Below are positions 1 to 9,218 of a stretch of 64,000 bases of DNA, piece after piece; the stretch's first letter is position 1, and each line of letters starts with the position of its first letter. Made by a program: the position numbers and the translations under genes. The stretch is from positions 744,001 through 808,000 of the forward strand of contig NZ_CP170633.1 in assembly GCF_042932805.1 (NCBI RefSeq), in the 5' to 3' direction. A model generated the notes under the pieces. The model ran no database searches, was not told where the DNA came from, and saw only the letters and a list, made by a program, of their open reading frames with translations. The DNA is from Ascidiaceihabitans sp029251465 (lineage in GTDB: Bacteria; Pseudomonadota; Alphaproteobacteria; Rhodobacterales; Rhodobacteraceae).

Positions 1-1
1 T

Positions 2-106
2 CAGGATGCGAGCGTGTTTCTTGCGCACCATCCGGTCTGGCAAAAAAGTGCCAGAATTCGCGGTGCACAGGCGAAAAATGGTAAGTTTTTCGGGTTTGAG
101 GCATGA
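2..106 (+). CDS. C-terminal end of an unidentified protein (partial)
   Basis: The frame starting at base 2 is open from the window edge for 34 codons and stops at TGA 104-106. It reads QDASVFLAHHPVWQKSAR and onwards to GFEA. I do not recognise the family. It is kept because it is the longest open frame at the edge and lies upstream of and on the same strand as the AsmA-like gene. It could be chance. Confidence 0.3.
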   Translation, partial: QDASVFLAHHPVWQKSARIRGAQAKNGKFFGFEA

Positions 107-316
107 TTTTCAGAGTGTTGGCATCAAATCCGTTTCGCTTGCTTGTGGCTGAGCGGTTCATCCTTAGGGTGCAAAGCAGATATTTTGACAGACCATCGCA
201 TGGCTGTCCAAGCAGGGAGCCTTGATCGGTTCAAACAGGCGTCGATCGTCTGTTCCGGTCCGTTTCGGCGGCACGGTTTTTGTCGCCGTGACGCATAAAG
301 AAGTAAGGGAGCAACA

Positions 317-2164
317 ATGCAATCGCGCATGAGGTTGAAGAACATGGTGTTTCATCTGCGCCAGTGGCTCGTCTGGATCGTGGCAGCCGCTGGCATCGGT
401 GCGGCTGTGTATTTTGTCGCTCCGGCTTTGGTTCCGCATACGCTTGTCCAAGCACAGATTAATGAACAGATCGGGCGCTGGACGGGTGGGGCATTTCGAT
501 TGCGCGCTGATGCAAAATTTACGGTCGCGCGCGGGTTTCGTGTGACGGTGTCAGATCCGGCGTTTGTGTCGCTCAACGAAATCGATGCGGCACCTGTCGT
601 GACCGCGGACAGCATTGCAGCACCGCTCAGGTTATTGCCGCTGTTGCTTGGTCGGATCGAAATCGCGCAGCTTGTTCTGGTGCGTCCAGACATCGATTTG
701 CGCAGGCCTGACATGCATTTCACAAAACCCGGCAATCCAGAAACCGTAGACCAAACCGCACCTGAGCTGGGTGACGTGATTTTGGTCGACGGCACCCTGC
801 GGTTGCGCGGTGCGATGGGCCGTCATCAGGTGTCGGGTCTTAATCTGCGCTTGGGTGGCGATGCAGTGACAAACGCCGTGGCGATACAGGGCGGCGTGTT
901 CGTGGGTGCACGCCATCTGCGTGTTGATTTGCAAGTGGATGACTTGCACGCATTGGTTTCGGATGCGGGATCGCAGGCAAAACTAAACGTCCGTTTGGGC
1001 GCACGCCGCAACAGCGACGAGGGCGACGTGGCGGCATCCGCGCAAGGACTGCCCTACGAAATCATCGAAAAAGCACGACAAACTGCGGATCGTTTTGGCC
1101 TGCCTTGGGGCGGGTTTGGTGCGCTGACCGCTGAGGGAACATTGTCGGTGACCCCGCAGGCGGTCTCCATGTTTGATGCACGCTATTCGCTTGGTGGCGT
1201 GAAAATGCAAGGTCACATGCGCGCGCAAACTGCTGGCCGGCCGGTGTTTGCGCAGTTGTTGGGCCTGCCTGATGCCGTGCACGCACTGGTCGCAGAGGCC
1301 ACAAACATGTCGGATCGTCGTTGGGTCGATGCCCCTGTGTCGATGGCCTGGCTCGATGGTCTTGATCTGGATATTGCGCTGGTTCGGGACACTCCATCGA
1401 ACGCGACGCCGAGACGTGATGCCGCCGCAGTTTCCCTTACTGTTGGCAATGGCACGACGTCGTTTGATCTGGCCGGACACATCGAAGGCTTTGGCCAAAT
1501 GCAGACCAAGATCGCCCTTGAGCACCAGATCGGTGCGCCGGTCAAAATGATGGCGTCCGGGCGCGTCGATACGATGTCCGTCGCCAATATCACGCAGTTG
1601 CTGGCGACGATGGGGTCGCCGCCGCTGATCGGTACGGCGCAATTGCCCGAAGGGCTGATGAACGGCACCTTTGATGTCCGCGCCCGTGGCCGCACGCTGG
1701 GCCAGATCGTCAACAGCATGAACGGGTCGGTCACCGCACAGCTAAAGGGCGGCAGTCTGGTGGGCGCGGATCTGGTCGCAACGCTCGAAACATTGGTCAA
1801 AGGGCGCGAGTTCATGACAGAAGAGCACGGCCCGCTAATCCCCGCGGCAGGGCGCACGCAGTTCGATCAGTTGGACGCGCGCGTCGATTTGGCATCCGGT
1901 ATCGCCAATGTTTCGCGGGTGTCCATCGAGGGCGAGCGGTTCGGCATCAACATGCTGGGCGAGGTCCAGTTGACCCAAGGCACGATGAATGTCGGTGGCA
2001 ATGCGGTGCTGTTGTCGACACCTGACGCAGGCGCGCGGTCCACGGACACTCTGGTTGATCTGCCATTTGGCGTGGGCGGCACCGTATTCGGGCTGGTGGT
2101 TGCCGCGGGTGTTCCCAAAGTGACAACAGCGCGGCCCGAAACCAAAACCGATGCTGACAATTGA
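317..2164 (+). CDS. AsmA-like family protein
   Basis: A 615-aa protein with one N-terminal membrane anchor (about residues 17-37) followed by a long beta-rich periplasmic region, the usual AsmA layout. Near the N-terminus, LVQAQINEQIGRWTG and GFRVTVSDPAF resemble the AsmA N-terminal repeat, and residues 480-590 resemble the AsmA C-terminal domain. AsmA-like proteins are thought to bridge inner and outer membranes in lipid transport and affect outer-membrane assembly. The ATG at 317 is preceded by a good ribosome site (aaggga, 8 nt). The next gene starts inside its last codons, so they are probably co-transcribed. The family call is firm; the role in this cluster is inferred. Confidence 0.8.
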   Translation: MQSRMRLKNMVFHLRQWLVWIVAAAGIGAAVYFVAPALVPHTLVQAQINEQIGRWTGGAFRLRADAKFTVARGFRVTVSDPAFVSLNEIDAAPVVTADSIAAPLRLLPLLLGRIEIAQLVLVRPDIDLRRPDMHFTKPGNPETVDQTAPELGDVILVDGTLRLRGAMGRHQVSGLNLRLGGDAVTNAVAIQGGVFVGARHLRVDLQVDDLHALVSDAGSQAKLNVRLGARRNSDEGDVAASAQGLPYEIIEKARQTADRFGLPWGGFGALTAEGTLSVTPQAVSMFDARYSLGGVKMQGHMRAQTAGRPVFAQLLGLPDAVHALVAEATNMSDRRWVDAPVSMAWLDGLDLDIALVRDTPSNATPRRDAAAVSLTVGNGTTSFDLAGHIEGFGQMQTKIALEHQIGAPVKMMASGRVDTMSVANITQLLATMGSPPLIGTAQLPEGLMNGTFDVRARGRTLGQIVNSMNGSVTAQLKGGSLVGADLVATLETLVKGREFMTEEHGPLIPAAGRTQFDQLDARVDLASGIANVSRVSIEGERFGINMLGEVQLTQGTMNVGGNAVLLSTPDAGARSTDTLVDLPFGVGGTVFGLVVAAGVPKVTTARPETKTDADN

Positions 2165-3770
2165 TAGATTGATTCCGCGATCCCCGCAGCCAGATATTAT
2201 GAAAGCAAATTACAGCCCAATGCAATTTTTTGTTTCCTCGCCGACCAGCCTGCGCTGGCGCACGCCGTTTATCGCAACCTGCCTGCTGTTTTTCTGGCTG
2301 GTGTTTTACGGGTATTGCCTGTTTCCGGGGCTGGGTGGGGTGCTGAATGCCGGAGATTCCGCCAAATTCCAGACACTCGGTCACACGTCTATTCTGGTGC
2401 ACGGGCCGGGGTATCCGCTTATCTTGATGCTTGGATCACTCGTGCGCGTGCTTCCCCTCCCGTGGGAGCCATGGTGGGTGATGACCTTTCTGATGGCCTC
2501 GGTTCCCGGTGCAATCGCCAATATGATGGCGTTTTTGGTCGTTCGCCGACTGACACGCAGCATTGTCTTTGGTCTGGCGGCGGGCCTGCTTTTGGGCAGC
2601 GCCGGATTGATGGCCGTGCAGTCGACCGAAGCAGAGGTCTATCCGCTGGCACTAGCGTTCATTCTGTCGATCGGGTTCTTGTTGCTGCGGTTCAACGAGA
2701 CAAAATGGACAGGCCATTTCATTGCCGCTTGCGGTGTTTACGCGCTGTCGTTTGGCAACCATCTGATGATGATCATGATGGTGCCGGTGTTCTTGTGGAT
2801 CATCGCCGCGCATTGGCGCATTCTTTTGCGCCCAAAGATCATCATTTCCGTCTTGTTCCTGTTGCTGCTGGGGGCCAGCCAGTACCTGTATCTGGCTTGG
2901 GTCACTTATGCGCCCTCGACCGTTTATTCTGAATATCTGCCGTTGCCTCCGAGCGCGGGCGAGCTGGTTCGATATATCGCGGGGACTTATTTTGGCGATC
3001 TGTACGGGGCAGGCCTTGGGTCGACCCAAACCACAGAAATCTTGCTGAACACTTTGGCGTTTGCGCATCCGCGATTTTCGGGACCCGTCATTGCGCTGGG
3101 CTTGCTTGCGTTTGTGTTGGGGTGGCGCAAGCGTGATGCGGGGTGGATTGGACTGGCGTTGATACTGGGGATCGGGCTGGCCTTTACGCCGTTCATGCTT
3201 TGGTACGGGGCCTATGACATCCGCGCCTTTCATTTGCCGGTTCTCGGGCCGCTGCTGATAGGCTCGATTGCGTCTGTGGGTTGGTGGTTGGGGCGCTGGC
3301 CTACGGTGCGCCTGTGGGTTGGCGTCGCGTTCCTTGCGGTGGGCGTTGTGCGCACCAGCGAAATGGCGGGGTATTTGTCTATCCGCGAACCGATTTTCCC
3401 GAACTTGGTCGAGACGCTCGAACAGATCGTGCCGCAGTCGCCCGTCGACAATCCGGTTGTGTCGATGACCTACGAATTACGCATGGCGACGCTGTATCAC
3501 GAGTTGCTGGGCGAGGTGCCAAAACCGGCAAGTTATCGGGTCACGTGGCGCACGCCGGCCGAGATTGCCAAGCGCGATCCGGTGGGCGGGCTGGTTGTGC
3601 CCACCGATGGCGAACAATTCTTGCAATGGATCGAATATCGCCACCCCGATCTGATCTGCCGGACCATGCCAGTTGAACAACCTGCCGGAACACCTTGGCC
3701 CGCCTACGCTTTTTTATGCGAAGACCGACCAGCCCTGTCCGGACCAGATCAGGCTGACGACGCCAACTGA
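2151..3770 (+). CDS. DUF2723 family membrane protein (putative O-glycosyltransferase)
   Basis: A 539-aa polytopic membrane protein with many hydrophobic segments. The N-terminal loop has NAGDSAKF (66-73) and HGPGYPL (84-90), matching the GDS...HPPGYP signature of DUF2723, a family related to the GT-C fold of protein O-mannosyltransferases. A likely job is transfer of a lipid-linked sugar at the periplasmic face. The first ATG (2151) overlaps the AsmA gene by 14 nt; ATGs at 2199 and 2220 are also possible and none has a clear ribosome site. It sits between AsmA and sulfotransferase genes, which suggests a cell-surface glycan role. Family call good, substrate unknown. Confidence 0.75.
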   Translation: MLTIDRLIPRSPQPDIMKANYSPMQFFVSSPTSLRWRTPFIATCLLFFWLVFYGYCLFPGLGGVLNAGDSAKFQTLGHTSILVHGPGYPLILMLGSLVRVLPLPWEPWWVMTFLMASVPGAIANMMAFLVVRRLTRSIVFGLAAGLLLGSAGLMAVQSTEAEVYPLALAFILSIGFLLLRFNETKWTGHFIAACGVYALSFGNHLMMIMMVPVFLWIIAAHWRILLRPKIIISVLFLLLLGASQYLYLAWVTYAPSTVYSEYLPLPPSAGELVRYIAGTYFGDLYGAGLGSTQTTEILLNTLAFAHPRFSGPVIALGLLAFVLGWRKRDAGWIGLALILGIGLAFTPFMLWYGAYDIRAFHLPVLGPLLIGSIASVGWWLGRWPTVRLWVGVAFLAVGVVRTSEMAGYLSIREPIFPNLVETLEQIVPQSPVDNPVVSMTYELRMATLYHELLGEVPKPASYRVTWRTPAEIAKRDPVGGLVVPTDGEQFLQWIEYRHPDLICRTMPVEQPAGTPWPAYAFLCEDRPALSGPDQADDAN

Positions 3771-3948
3771 TTCTTGGGTCTGTTGTCGTGTCCATCACAA
3801 ATGTGAGAATCGGCAATAATAAGCGATAAATTGCTTTATTGTTGCTTTGATATAGGTCAAACACCGCTCATGCCTGAGTCGTGTGTTGCCGTGCAACCCC
3901 ATGATCAGAGCGTCCGTTGAAACTCCGTCATGGGAGCGCAGACTGCTT

Positions 3949-5115
3949 ATGTTCAAGACATTTTCGATCTCTCTGGTCCTTTTGATCTCGCTGGCGACCT
4001 GCGCCAGTCACACGACTGTGGCCCCCAATCTGGACATCGGGAAAACCCCGATCAGTTCCATGATGTTCGCATCATTGGGGGGCAAAGACGTGCCCACCGC
4101 AGTGCCCGATTTGACGGTTGGTATGGCCGAGGTTGTGCACCAGTTAACGGGTGCCGCATCGACGAATGCGACAGCCGACAGATGGAATGTGCATGGCACC
4201 GATCTGGGGCACATGTTCATGCACAACGACGATCTGTACATGATGTTTGGCGACACCTACGGCCCTGAAGGCGGTGATTGGCGCAGCAATGTGTTGGCCC
4301 GCATCGCTGATCCTGATCCTCGCAACGGCTTTTCCTTTGCCGGAATGACCGAGGCCGTCGACGGCACCGCTAGCGAACTTGTGCGTGCGTCTCGGGTGCC
4401 GGGCATTGAATGGACAGTGATCCCGACAAACGCGGTATCAGCGGCAGGGCAGATGGTCATGCACTATATGTCGGTGCGCGCGTGGGGTGACGATGACCGC
4501 TGGTATGTCCGGCGCTCGGGCCTTGCTGCATCGCAGGACAACGGCCAGACGTGGACCAGATCGCAGACCGCTATCTGGCCTGCGGGCACCGGATTTGAAC
4601 AGGTTGCCTATGTGCAAGACGGTGGCTTCATCTATGTCGTGGGCATCCCGCAAGGGCGGTTTGGTGGCGCAAAACTGGGGCGTGTCACGCCTGAGGCGAT
4701 CTTTGATCCTGCGTCTTACGACTACTGGAATGGCGCAAAGTGGGTGTCCAACATTCACGCTGCGGCCAACATCGTGCCCCCGTCGATCGGCGAGGTTTCC
4801 GTCGCCTGGAGCGCTGTGAACAATCGCTGGCTGATGATGTACTATGAACCGAACCAGCGCGCGATTGTTTTGCGCCACGCAACTGCATTGACGGGACCCT
4901 GGAGCGACATGCAAACCGTCGCCGACAGTCGCGACTACCCCGGTCTTTATGCGCCCTACATTGTGCCCGGTGGTGATGTCGATGGCACATTGTATTTCAC
5001 AATGTCGCGGTGGAAACCGCTGTATAATGTGTTCCTGATGAAGGCACAGATTGGCACTGAAACGTTGGCCGCGCAGGTGGATCCAACAGACACATCGACA
5101 ACACCGATAGACTGA
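3949..5115 (+). CDS. DUF4185 domain lipoprotein
   Basis: About 388 aa from ATG 3949. The N-terminus MFKTFSISLVLLISLATCAS is a lipoprotein signal with lipobox LATC, so the mature protein is probably membrane-anchored outside the cytoplasm. The body matches DUF4185: HGTDLGHMFMHNDDLYMMFG, then repeated S-x-D-x-G-x-TW-like and YAPY/YFTMSRW elements of a five-bladed beta-propeller similar to glycosidases. An upstream GTG (3883) is in frame, but the ATG gives a clean signal peptide and has GGGAG upstream. It probably binds or cleaves a carbohydrate. It lies in the surface-glycan/sulfation cluster. Confidence 0.75.
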   Translation: MFKTFSISLVLLISLATCASHTTVAPNLDIGKTPISSMMFASLGGKDVPTAVPDLTVGMAEVVHQLTGAASTNATADRWNVHGTDLGHMFMHNDDLYMMFGDTYGPEGGDWRSNVLARIADPDPRNGFSFAGMTEAVDGTASELVRASRVPGIEWTVIPTNAVSAAGQMVMHYMSVRAWGDDDRWYVRRSGLAASQDNGQTWTRSQTAIWPAGTGFEQVAYVQDGGFIYVVGIPQGRFGGAKLGRVTPEAIFDPASYDYWNGAKWVSNIHAAANIVPPSIGEVSVAWSAVNNRWLMMYYEPNQRAIVLRHATALTGPWSDMQTVADSRDYPGLYAPYIVPGGDVDGTLYFTMSRWKPLYNVFLMKAQIGTETLAAQVDPTDTSTTPID

Positions 5116-5641
5116 TTGCGCTGCTGCGTTTGATGCAACGAAAGCGGGCGGAACGGGCAAGTCACCGCACTAACAATCTGCAGGAAACCAAGGTGACGCG
5201 ATGCTCTGGTGTCCCTTCGGCAGTGTTTTGCGCATTGCTCTGCGCGATCTCGAATACCGGATGTTTCCTGTTTCAAAGGTCGCCTATGACACCACGTGTA
5301 GGCATGACTGACTGTCTGATTTTCATTCTCGAAAATCGTATTTTCCCTCTCAATTACAGCAGGTTGAGACAATTTTGGTGGCGCAGAAACAGTTCCTGCG
5401 CATTGAACCCGGCAAAGCGATGTGTCCCCTTCAGTCCAACGGCAAGTCGCGCGGAAAAACACAAACCCGAACTGGAAAAACCGCACGCTGTTTTTGCCAA
5501 CGGCAGGCTTTCGCCATTTTCGCACAGCCCGCTTGGCCGCATCCAAGTAACCTCATAAATTTAGCTGACGAGTGTGGTGCCGCGTGACTGCTTTCTCTCA
5601 ATTCTGAGGTCCCGTCACTCATCAACCTCAAGGAGCACGAC
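5116..5641 (+). other. Intergenic region without a convincing gene
   Basis: Open frames here are short and overlap on both strands, with no family resemblance or good ribosome sites. The last 60 bases carry the promoter region and strong ribosome site (caaggagcacgac) of the small membrane protein downstream. Confidence 0.5.
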
Positions 5642-5896
5642 ATGAAACCAACACAACACCCAACGCGACGAAACGCCTTTACGGTTGTCCTTGGTATCGG
5701 AATTGCGATTTTGCCTGCAACCGCTCAGGCCTATGTTGGCCCCGGTGCTGGCCTTACGGCGATTGGCACGATGGTGGCGCTGTTTGCGGCACTGATCCTC
5801 GCGCTCGTCGGCTTTGTCTGGTATCCGGTCAAACGCTTGATGCGCACCGCCAAGGCACCCACAAAAGCGAGTGAAAGAACCGAGCCGCGCGAATGA
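5642..5896 (+). CDS. Small membrane protein with YVGPGAG motif
   Basis: 84 aa: an N-terminal signal or anchor (about 10-30, ending ATAQA), then AYVGPGAGLTAIG, a second strong membrane segment (about 38-62) and a short basic cytoplasmic tail. The ribosome site aaggag is optimal. Its stop overlaps the ATG of the sulfotransferase gene (5893), so the two are translationally coupled. The YVGPGAG motif directly after the signal is a recurring pattern in small membrane proteins beside exported-polymer genes (from memory, not checked). Function unknown; a partner of the sulfotransferase is the simplest guess. Confidence 0.7.
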   Translation: MKPTQHPTRRNAFTVVLGIGIAILPATAQAYVGPGAGLTAIGTMVALFAALILALVGFVWYPVKRLMRTAKAPTKASERTEPRE

Positions 5897-7383
5897 GCGT
5901 TGCGGCCCTGATGATGGGCCTGCTGGCATTCATCGTTGTGCTGCGGGTCTTTAATGCGGCCCAAGTCGCAGGCGAGGTCATCGCGACCACCCAAGATGCG
6001 ATCGGGGTGATGGCCAACGCTGACGTGACTGACGCAGAAAAAGAAATGCAGGTGCGCCGCGCCTCGCTCAAACTGATTGGGCGTTTCTTTTGGATCGCAT
6101 CCATCGGCGTGATGGCGTTTGCGGCATCTGTGGTGTTGGTCTGGGGCGGTGCTGCTTTGGGTTTGTACCGGTTCGAGCGCGCGATGGCGATTGCTATCGG
6201 GTGGCCGTTTATTGTCGGGTCGAGCGTCGTTGCTATTGCTGTCTGGGTCGGCCTTGATCGATTGAAACGCACCACGGCACCATCCACAAATGACGGTGGC
6301 GATGTGCCGTATAACACGCTTGATATTGCCTTGCATGATTTTGCCTTTGCCGCGCCGGGTCGTCAGCGCAGTCTAGGGAAATTCGAAACCGCACTGTTCC
6401 GGCGTCGCATCAATATGGATCACGCAAAGCGCCCGGTGTTCGTGACCTCGTTGCCACGCGCCGGGACCACGATCATGCTGGAAATGCTGGCAGGCTTGCC
6501 GCAGTTCGCCTCGGCCACGTACAGGCACATGCCATTCACCTTGTCACCGTTGTTGTGGGGCGGGTTTTCCGGTGCGTTCCGCAAGTCTGGCGGCACGGTC
6601 GAGCGCGCCCACGGCGACGGTATCAAAGTGGGTTTTGACAGCCCCGAAGCCTTTGAGGAAATGCTGTGGATAGCATTCTGGCCCGAGCATTTTGACGACA
6701 CCAAAATCACGCCTTGGGACGCTGACGAAAGGCACCCCGAGTTCGAAACATTCTTTCGCACCCACATGGCCAAGATCGTTGCGACCAAACCAGGGGCGAC
6801 GCGCTATCTATCTAAAAACAATGCCAATATTGCACGCCTTGGCCTGATCGAACGCCTGTTTCCAGATGCGACCATCATCGTTCCGATCCGCAATCCGCGT
6901 GCCCAAGTTTGCTCTCTCATGCGGCAACACCAACGGTTCTGTGACCTTCATGCGCGCGAACCATTTGCGCGACGCTACATGGAAGGGGCGGGCCATCTAG
7001 AATTCGGAGAGGCGCTGCGGCCAATCGCGTTTGACGACGCGTCGCCCAATCCGGCCACAGCGCAGGACACGACGTTTTGGCTAACCTATTGGATCGCCGC
7101 GTACGAACATGTTCTGGCCACTGCCGGCCCCGCAGTCGTCGTTGTCGATCATGATGCATTGTGCGCTGATCCGTCTGGTTTTCTGCCGGAAATCGCGCAG
7201 GCGATGGGCCTTGATTGCGACGCCGAGCTGGCAGCCAGAGGCGCGATTTTGCGCCCCGCTGGCCCGCCGCCAAATCTGAACGATGTCCCGCTGGCACTGC
7301 TGCAACGTGCCGACGCATTATACGCAGAATTACGCCGTCTTTCTGCCGGTGCTGCATTCCCGAAACAAGGAAACGCCAAGTGA
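5893..7383 (+). CDS. Membrane-anchored sulfotransferase family protein
   Basis: 496 aa. The N-terminal 120 residues hold three membrane segments (about 3-20, 65-90, 98-120), then a cytosolic sulfotransferase domain. The PAPS-binding 5'-phosphosulfate loop is VFVTSLPRAGTT (182-193) and the 3'-phosphate motif is IIVPIRNPRAQVCSL (328-342), so it probably moves sulfate from PAPS to a hydroxyl or amino group. Fusion to a membrane anchor suggests the acceptor is a membrane lipid or nascent glycan. It overlaps the small protein upstream, and the arylsulfotransferase downstream starts inside its stop codon (GTGA). Confidence 0.8.
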   Translation: MSVAALMMGLLAFIVVLRVFNAAQVAGEVIATTQDAIGVMANADVTDAEKEMQVRRASLKLIGRFFWIASIGVMAFAASVVLVWGGAALGLYRFERAMAIAIGWPFIVGSSVVAIAVWVGLDRLKRTTAPSTNDGGDVPYNTLDIALHDFAFAAPGRQRSLGKFETALFRRRINMDHAKRPVFVTSLPRAGTTIMLEMLAGLPQFASATYRHMPFTLSPLLWGGFSGAFRKSGGTVERAHGDGIKVGFDSPEAFEEMLWIAFWPEHFDDTKITPWDADERHPEFETFFRTHMAKIVATKPGATRYLSKNNANIARLGLIERLFPDATIIVPIRNPRAQVCSLMRQHQRFCDLHAREPFARRYMEGAGHLEFGEALRPIAFDDASPNPATAQDTTFWLTYWIAAYEHVLATAGPAVVVVDHDALCADPSGFLPEIAQAMGLDCDAELAARGAILRPAGPPPNLNDVPLALLQRADALYAELRRLSAGAAFPKQGNAK

Positions 7384-8672
7384 AAAAACCGCTGTCGGAC
7401 CGCCTGTTCTTTGGCGGCTTTTTGCTGTCGCTCGTCTTTATTGCGATGACTTATGGGATTGTTTCATCTTGGTGGGGCTGGTTTCCTGCGCCACAGTTGG
7501 GCCTTGCACACCGCACGTATCTGGACGTTTCGACCAATTGGAAAAACGATTTGGGGCTTGAGCCGACGCGCCATCTGGTGCCGCCCAACGACACCGGTGA
7601 TGTGTCGGCTGAACGTGGCTTTGCGCTTGCTCCAGGTGCGTCACCGCAACCGGGTTACACCTTGATCGCCGGTCTTAGCGATGACCAAGAAACATCAGAA
7701 CATGTTGTGCGGATGTTTGATGCCACAGGCACCGAGGTCCATCGTTGGCCCATCGAATATGACAATTTTGACCCGATTATCCCGCCGCAAAACGTGATGC
7801 TGCACGGGATGGAGGTGTTCGAGGACGGGTCTATCGTCGCCACCTTTGACACGGGCCAAGCCATCGCGCGCGTTGATGCGTGTGGCGCAACAATGTGGAG
7901 CGTGCGTGGCGGTTTTCACCACTCCATCACACGCAGCGGTGACGGCGGGCTTTGGACGTGGGAGGGCGACGATATGGTGCGGCTTGACGAGGAAACTGGC
8001 GAAAAGACGTTCACCCTAAGCCTCGTACGCGACGTCATCCCCGCAAATGATGGTGAACAACGCGCCACCTTTGACATCCGCACAATCGAACCCAATGAGG
8101 CAGATGAGGGGCTGATGTATTTGTACGACCCGTTTCATCCCAACGACGTGGAAATGCTGCGCCCGGAAATGGCGGATGCCTTTCCCATGTTCGAGGCGGG
8201 TGATTTGTTGTTCAGCCTACGAGAATTGAACCTTGTCGCGGTTGTGGACCCGAAAACCGGTATCCTGCGGTGGTCGCAGCACGGTCCTTGGCTGAAACAA
8301 CATGATCCCGATTTTCACGCTGACGGGACGATCACGGTTTTTGACAACGCGACTGGAACGGGGCGGTCCTTGATCCGACGGGTCGATCCGCAAACCGGCG
8401 AAATGTCGACAGAGTTCGCAGGGAACGAGGTCCTGCCATTTTACACATGGCGGCGCGGCAAGCATCAATACCTGCCGAACGGCAACCTCCTTTTGACCAA
8501 CGCCGAACACGGGCGAGTATTAGAAGTTGGCCCCGAAGGTCGGATCGTGTGGACACGTGATATGGTCTGGGATGCCAACAGCAACCTGATTATCACCGAA
8601 GCCCGCCACATCCCCAAGAGCTTTTTTGAACAGGGCGTGCCGAGGTGCAATGATGGTGTGGACGCGCAGTAG
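7380..8672 (+). CDS. Arylsulfotransferase (ASST) family protein
   Basis: About 430 aa from GTG 7380; an earlier start at 7215 would run deep into the sulfotransferase gene, while GTG 7380 has AAGGAA in front and overlaps the upstream stop by 4 nt. An N-terminal membrane anchor (about 10-32) is followed by a beta-propeller with conserved ASST-type pieces: PPQNVMLHGMEVFEDGSIV, GGFHHSITRSGDGG, HDPDFHADGTITVFDN and GKHQYLPNGNLLLTN. Periplasmic ASSTs transfer sulfate between phenolic sulfates without PAPS. Next to a PAPS-dependent sulfotransferase it suggests sulfate relay or glycan sulfation. The histidines fit the family, but the activity is inferred. Confidence 0.75.
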   Translation: MKKPLSDRLFFGGFLLSLVFIAMTYGIVSSWWGWFPAPQLGLAHRTYLDVSTNWKNDLGLEPTRHLVPPNDTGDVSAERGFALAPGASPQPGYTLIAGLSDDQETSEHVVRMFDATGTEVHRWPIEYDNFDPIIPPQNVMLHGMEVFEDGSIVATFDTGQAIARVDACGATMWSVRGGFHHSITRSGDGGLWTWEGDDMVRLDEETGEKTFTLSLVRDVIPANDGEQRATFDIRTIEPNEADEGLMYLYDPFHPNDVEMLRPEMADAFPMFEAGDLLFSLRELNLVAVVDPKTGILRWSQHGPWLKQHDPDFHADGTITVFDNATGTGRSLIRRVDPQTGEMSTEFAGNEVLPFYTWRRGKHQYLPNGNLLLTNAEHGRVLEVGPEGRIVWTRDMVWDANSNLIITEARHIPKSFFEQGVPRCNDGVDAQ

Positions 8673-8778
8673 TCGAAAACCGCAGGCTTGTCGGTGCTTG
8701 GTTCTGCCGATTGTTGTTGGCCCGATTTTGCACTATCCCCGCGTTCTGACGAACAAAGAAGGGCAAAAGTGCTAAGCG

Positions 8779-8865
8779 ATGGAAAACAAAAGATATAATT
8801 TACATCACCACGCACGCCTCTCTGTTGCGCCCATGATGGATTGGACTGGTGTTTTAAAAGGCTAA
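8779..8865 (+). pseudogene. dusA: 5' end of dusA cut at the island attachment site (left att)
   Basis: An ATG at 8779 opens a 28-codon frame MENKRYNLHHHARLSVAPMMDWTG and then quickly stops. The stretch RLSVAPMMDWT is the conserved start of tRNA-dihydrouridine synthase A, which modifies uridine in tRNA. The dusA body is absent. Bases 8815-8844 recur at 43881-43910 (28 of 30 identical, last 21 identical). dusA is a known integration site for islands and prophages, so this is read as the host dusA start left at one junction of an integrated island. Confidence 0.8.
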
Positions 8866-8899
8866 GTAAAATCAGCGTGTTAGATACGCATGATGCAGT

Positions 8900-8919
8900 G
8901 AGTCATACGATAGTCATAC
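8900..8919 (+). repeat. AGTCATAC direct repeats, probable integrase arm sites (left)
   Basis: GAGTCATAC at 8900-8908 and TAGTCATAC at 8911-8919 repeat at 11-bp spacing just inside the left att core. The same nonamer occurs three times just inside the right att (43733-43771). Shared short repeats at both ends of an island are typical of arm-type integrase or excisionase binding sites; the binding itself is inferred. Confidence 0.55.
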
Positions 8920-8974
8920 AGGGACACCTTCGTAAGGGTTGATTTTGGTGACGTTTTTGCGCACTAGATTTGCC

Positions 8975-9154
8975 TCAGGCGTCCTGCTTATCGATCCATG
9001 CTTGCGCCTCAGCTTCTGTTTTGAATGTTCTATCATGGTTCCGATGAAGGCGCTCTTCTCCGTCCACATGGATCACATCCCAGACTTCGAAAAAAACCGC
9101 GTCATCCCCATCAGGGGGGGTGATGTTTGCAAAGCGTTGGATTTTGTATGTCAT
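8975..9154 (-). CDS. Small hypothetical protein (59 aa)
   Basis: The start at 9154 was chosen because AAAGGTAAG sits directly upstream of its ATG; the longer frame from 9313 has no such site. The product (MTYKIQRFANITPPDGDD ... EAEAQAWIDKQDA) is acidic, with a C-terminal TFKTEAEAQAWID helix of the kind seen in short islet proteins and DNA-binding arms. It is divergent from the GHKL fragment with 64 nt between starts. No family is recognised. Confidence 0.5.
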   Translation of the reverse strand: MTYKIQRFANITPPDGDDAVFFEVWDVIHVDGEERLHRNHDRTFKTEAEAQAWIDKQDA

Positions 9155-9218
9155 TTTCTTACCTTTATTGCAGGGATCGTGGCTTGATGACGTTTGCTTT
9201 TTGTAGCTTATCGCTAGA

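Noticed and set aside
5130..5558. ORF of 142 codons after the DUF4185 gene
   Set aside because: No ribosome site, no family likeness, and overlapping open frames on the other strand.
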